This document shows, piece after piece, positions 13,986 through 14,915 of a DNA stretch of 14,915 bases. A model generated the notes under the pieces. It ran no database searches, was not told the origin of the DNA, and saw only the letters and a program-made list of their open reading frames with translations. The DNA comes from Methanoculleus marisnigri. GTDB lineage: Archaea > Halobacteriota > Methanomicrobia > Methanomicrobiales > Methanoculleaceae. The stretch is from contig DASQ01000007.1 of assembly GCA_002503885.1 (NCBI GenBank), positions 1 to 14,915 on the forward strand, in the 5' to 3' direction. Both the position numbers and the translations under genes were made by a program. Every line of letters begins with the position of its first letter. Position 1 is the first letter of the stretch.

Positions 13986-14580
13986 TCACCCGGAAGGTGT
14001 CCCCTCGAAGAGGCGCCGTATCGCCCTGGCATCATCGAGCATGGCGTGATTGTTGTCGAAGAAGATATACGCCCGCTCCGGGCAGATGCCGGCGATCTTA
14101 TCCCTGACGCTGGTGAGTTCGCCGTCCGTGTAGTCATGCCGGTACCAGCCCTCCCGGCCGTGCATCCTGAGGTAGACGGTATCGCCGGGGAATATCCGTT
14201 CGCGGAAGTCGGGAGAGTCGACCGAGACCAGGACGGCCACCTCATGCAGTCTCCGGCACGCCCCGTCGTCACCGAGCACCGTAGGGTTCCTGATCTCCAC
14301 GGCACACCGCTGCCCGAGGTCGATCGCCTCTACAAACGCGATGATGCGATCGACGTCCGTGAACGCCGGTGGGGCCTGGAAGAGGTAGAAGACGATGTGG
14401 TCGTCGAGGGGAAGGAACCGTTCATGGAACCGCTCCCAGACAAGAATCGCTTTCTCGTTGAACCGGTGCCGGTGAGTGACCGACCGGTTCACTTTGACGC
14501 TCCACTGCAGCCCCGACCCCGCATCGGCCCACGAACGAACTGATTTCTCCGAAGGGAGCCCATAAAAACTCGCGTTTAAC
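13986..14580 (-). pseudogene. DUF72 family gene, 5' end removed by the right IS
   Basis: About 198 codons of a DUF72 (TIM-barrel, YecE-like) protein, from LNASFYGLPSEKSVRSWAD through VKVNRSVTHRHRFNE, CAVEIRNPTV and AYIFFDNNHAMLDDARAIRRL to a normal C-terminus. Intact members are about 240 residues and begin with a GTSGWxYxxW segment; here roughly the first 45 residues, including that segment, are missing. The break falls exactly at the TTTAAC that precedes the IS end. An in-frame GTG at 14663 inside the IS adds 28 unrelated residues (KKGGSAFIPGLKTG), so a hybrid protein of 225 residues might be made, but it would lack the first barrel strands. The function of DUF72 is not established. Confidence 0.85.
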
Positions 14581-14652
14581 TTGCGGGGGTGAAGGGGGCG
14601 GAGCGGGAAGTCCCCGGTCTTCAGGCCGGGGATGAAAGCGGAGCCGCCCTTC
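14575..14652 (+). repeat. 78-base IS end, inverted copy 2
   Basis: Identical to the reverse complement of 307-384. The central hairpin has arms at 14611-14617 and 14626-14632. The outer pairing is GAAGGG at 14591-14596 with CCCTTC at 14647-14652. TTTAAC at 14575-14580 is the retained target; the element proper starts at 14581. Confidence 0.9.
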
Positions 14653-14678
14653 TTCACTTTCACCCTGCACGGATCGAG

Positions 14679-14685
14679 TATATCC
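14679..14685 (+). promoter_or_regulatory. TATA box of tnpB
   Basis: GTATATCCT starting 34-35 bases before the tnpB ATG; the same nine bases stand before tnpA at 285-293 on the other strand, in otherwise unrelated sequence. Confidence 0.4.
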
Positions 14686-14712
14686 TATCCCTGATTAACT
14701 ATTCTGTTGTCT

Positions 14713-14915
14713 ATGCTCATTTCCTACAAGTATCGGGCGTATCCAGACACAACCACAGAGACGCGGCTGATTACTGCACTCGATACCTGTAGGTGGCTCT
14801 GCAACAACCTTCTCGACGAATGTAATACTGCGCGGGAACACGGGTTCACTCCGACGATGCGAGGAATGCAGGCGCGGATCGTCACGCTGAAAGAGGAGAA
14901 TCCATTTCTGAAGGG
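14713..14915 (+). CDS. tnpB: TnpB RNA-guided nuclease (IS605 OrfB family), 5' part only
   Basis: The visible 67 residues begin MLISYKYRAYPDTTTETRL and continue ALDTCRWLCNNLLDECN, the usual N-terminal helix-turn-helix start of TnpB (KYRxYP, then CRxxxN). TnpB proteins are about 370-430 residues; their RuvC-like catalytic DED residues lie in the missing part. In the family, TnpB cuts DNA beside a short motif equal to the element's own target, using a guide RNA from the right end, which helps the element persist. No stop or frameshift is seen up to the window edge. Confidence 0.88.
   Translation, partial: MLISYKYRAYPDTTTETRLITALDTCRWLCNNLLDECNTAREHGFTPTMRGMQARIVTLKEENPFLK

Larger units (their letters stand above)
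14581..14915 (+). mobile_element. IS200/IS605 group element (IS1341-like), left end plus tnpB (runs off window)
   Basis: It reads rightward: left end with subterminal hairpin, TATA box, then tnpB directly, with no tnpA between, as in tnpB-only (IS1341-type) elements. It sits inside a DUF72 gene. Because its end is identical to that of the tnpA-bearing element at the left edge, that element's transposase could move it in trans. The right end and the guide-RNA region expected there are outside the window. Confidence 0.8.

Noticed and set aside
1..14915. CRISPR array, tRNA, rRNA or prophage genes
   Set aside because: No regularly spaced repeats, no cloverleaf with a CCA-type acceptor or TTCGA arm, no conserved rRNA stretches and no phage structural or integrase genes were seen on either strand.

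Overview
The window looks like chromosomal DNA of a GC-rich methanogenic archaeon of the Methanomicrobiales, most like Methanoculleus. This is an inference, since no rRNA or methanogenesis gene is present. The grounds are: TATA boxes centred about 25-30 bases before most starts (leaderless genes, few Shine-Dalgarno sites); short T-runs as terminators; an archaeal DUF3821 surface protein with a Thr/Pro stalk; a kinase-less HTH-PAS protein; and an archaeal-type Tsr3.

Layout. Both edges hold outward-facing IS200/IS605-type insertion sequences: a tnpA 5' part at the left (minus strand) and a tnpB 5' part at the right (plus strand). Their left ends share an identical 78-base sequence, present as an inverted repeat at 307-384 and 14575-14652, and each end directly follows a TTTAAC target. 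The right element has cut the 5' end off a DUF72 gene; the left one may sit in another broken gene. Between them are: a DASS/SLC13 anion transporter (minus); a divergent DUF3821 surface protein (plus); a STAS-HEAT pair (minus); a lipoprotein of four 76-residue repeats ending in DUF333 (minus); a lemA-DUF2207 operon (minus); an HTH-4xPAS sensor-regulator (minus); a 480-base gap with an operator-like region and a structured RNA candidate; an operon STAS - 5TM/SpoIIE phosphatase - HATPase kinase (plus); a desulfidase-deoxyribosyltransferase fusion divergent from tsr3; and a 475-base gap with a second structured RNA candidate (minus).

How the genes fit together. The three-gene operon at 9990-12152 carries all the parts of a bacterial Rsb-type partner switch (STAS antagonist, PP2C phosphatase with membrane sensor, serine kinase), although archaea have no sigma factors for it to control. 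A second STAS gene and a PAS regulator lie nearby. The points most worth a second look are this partner switch, the two RNA candidates, the TudS-NDT fusion, the four-repeat lipoprotein, and the paired IS ends that reveal a likely target motif.
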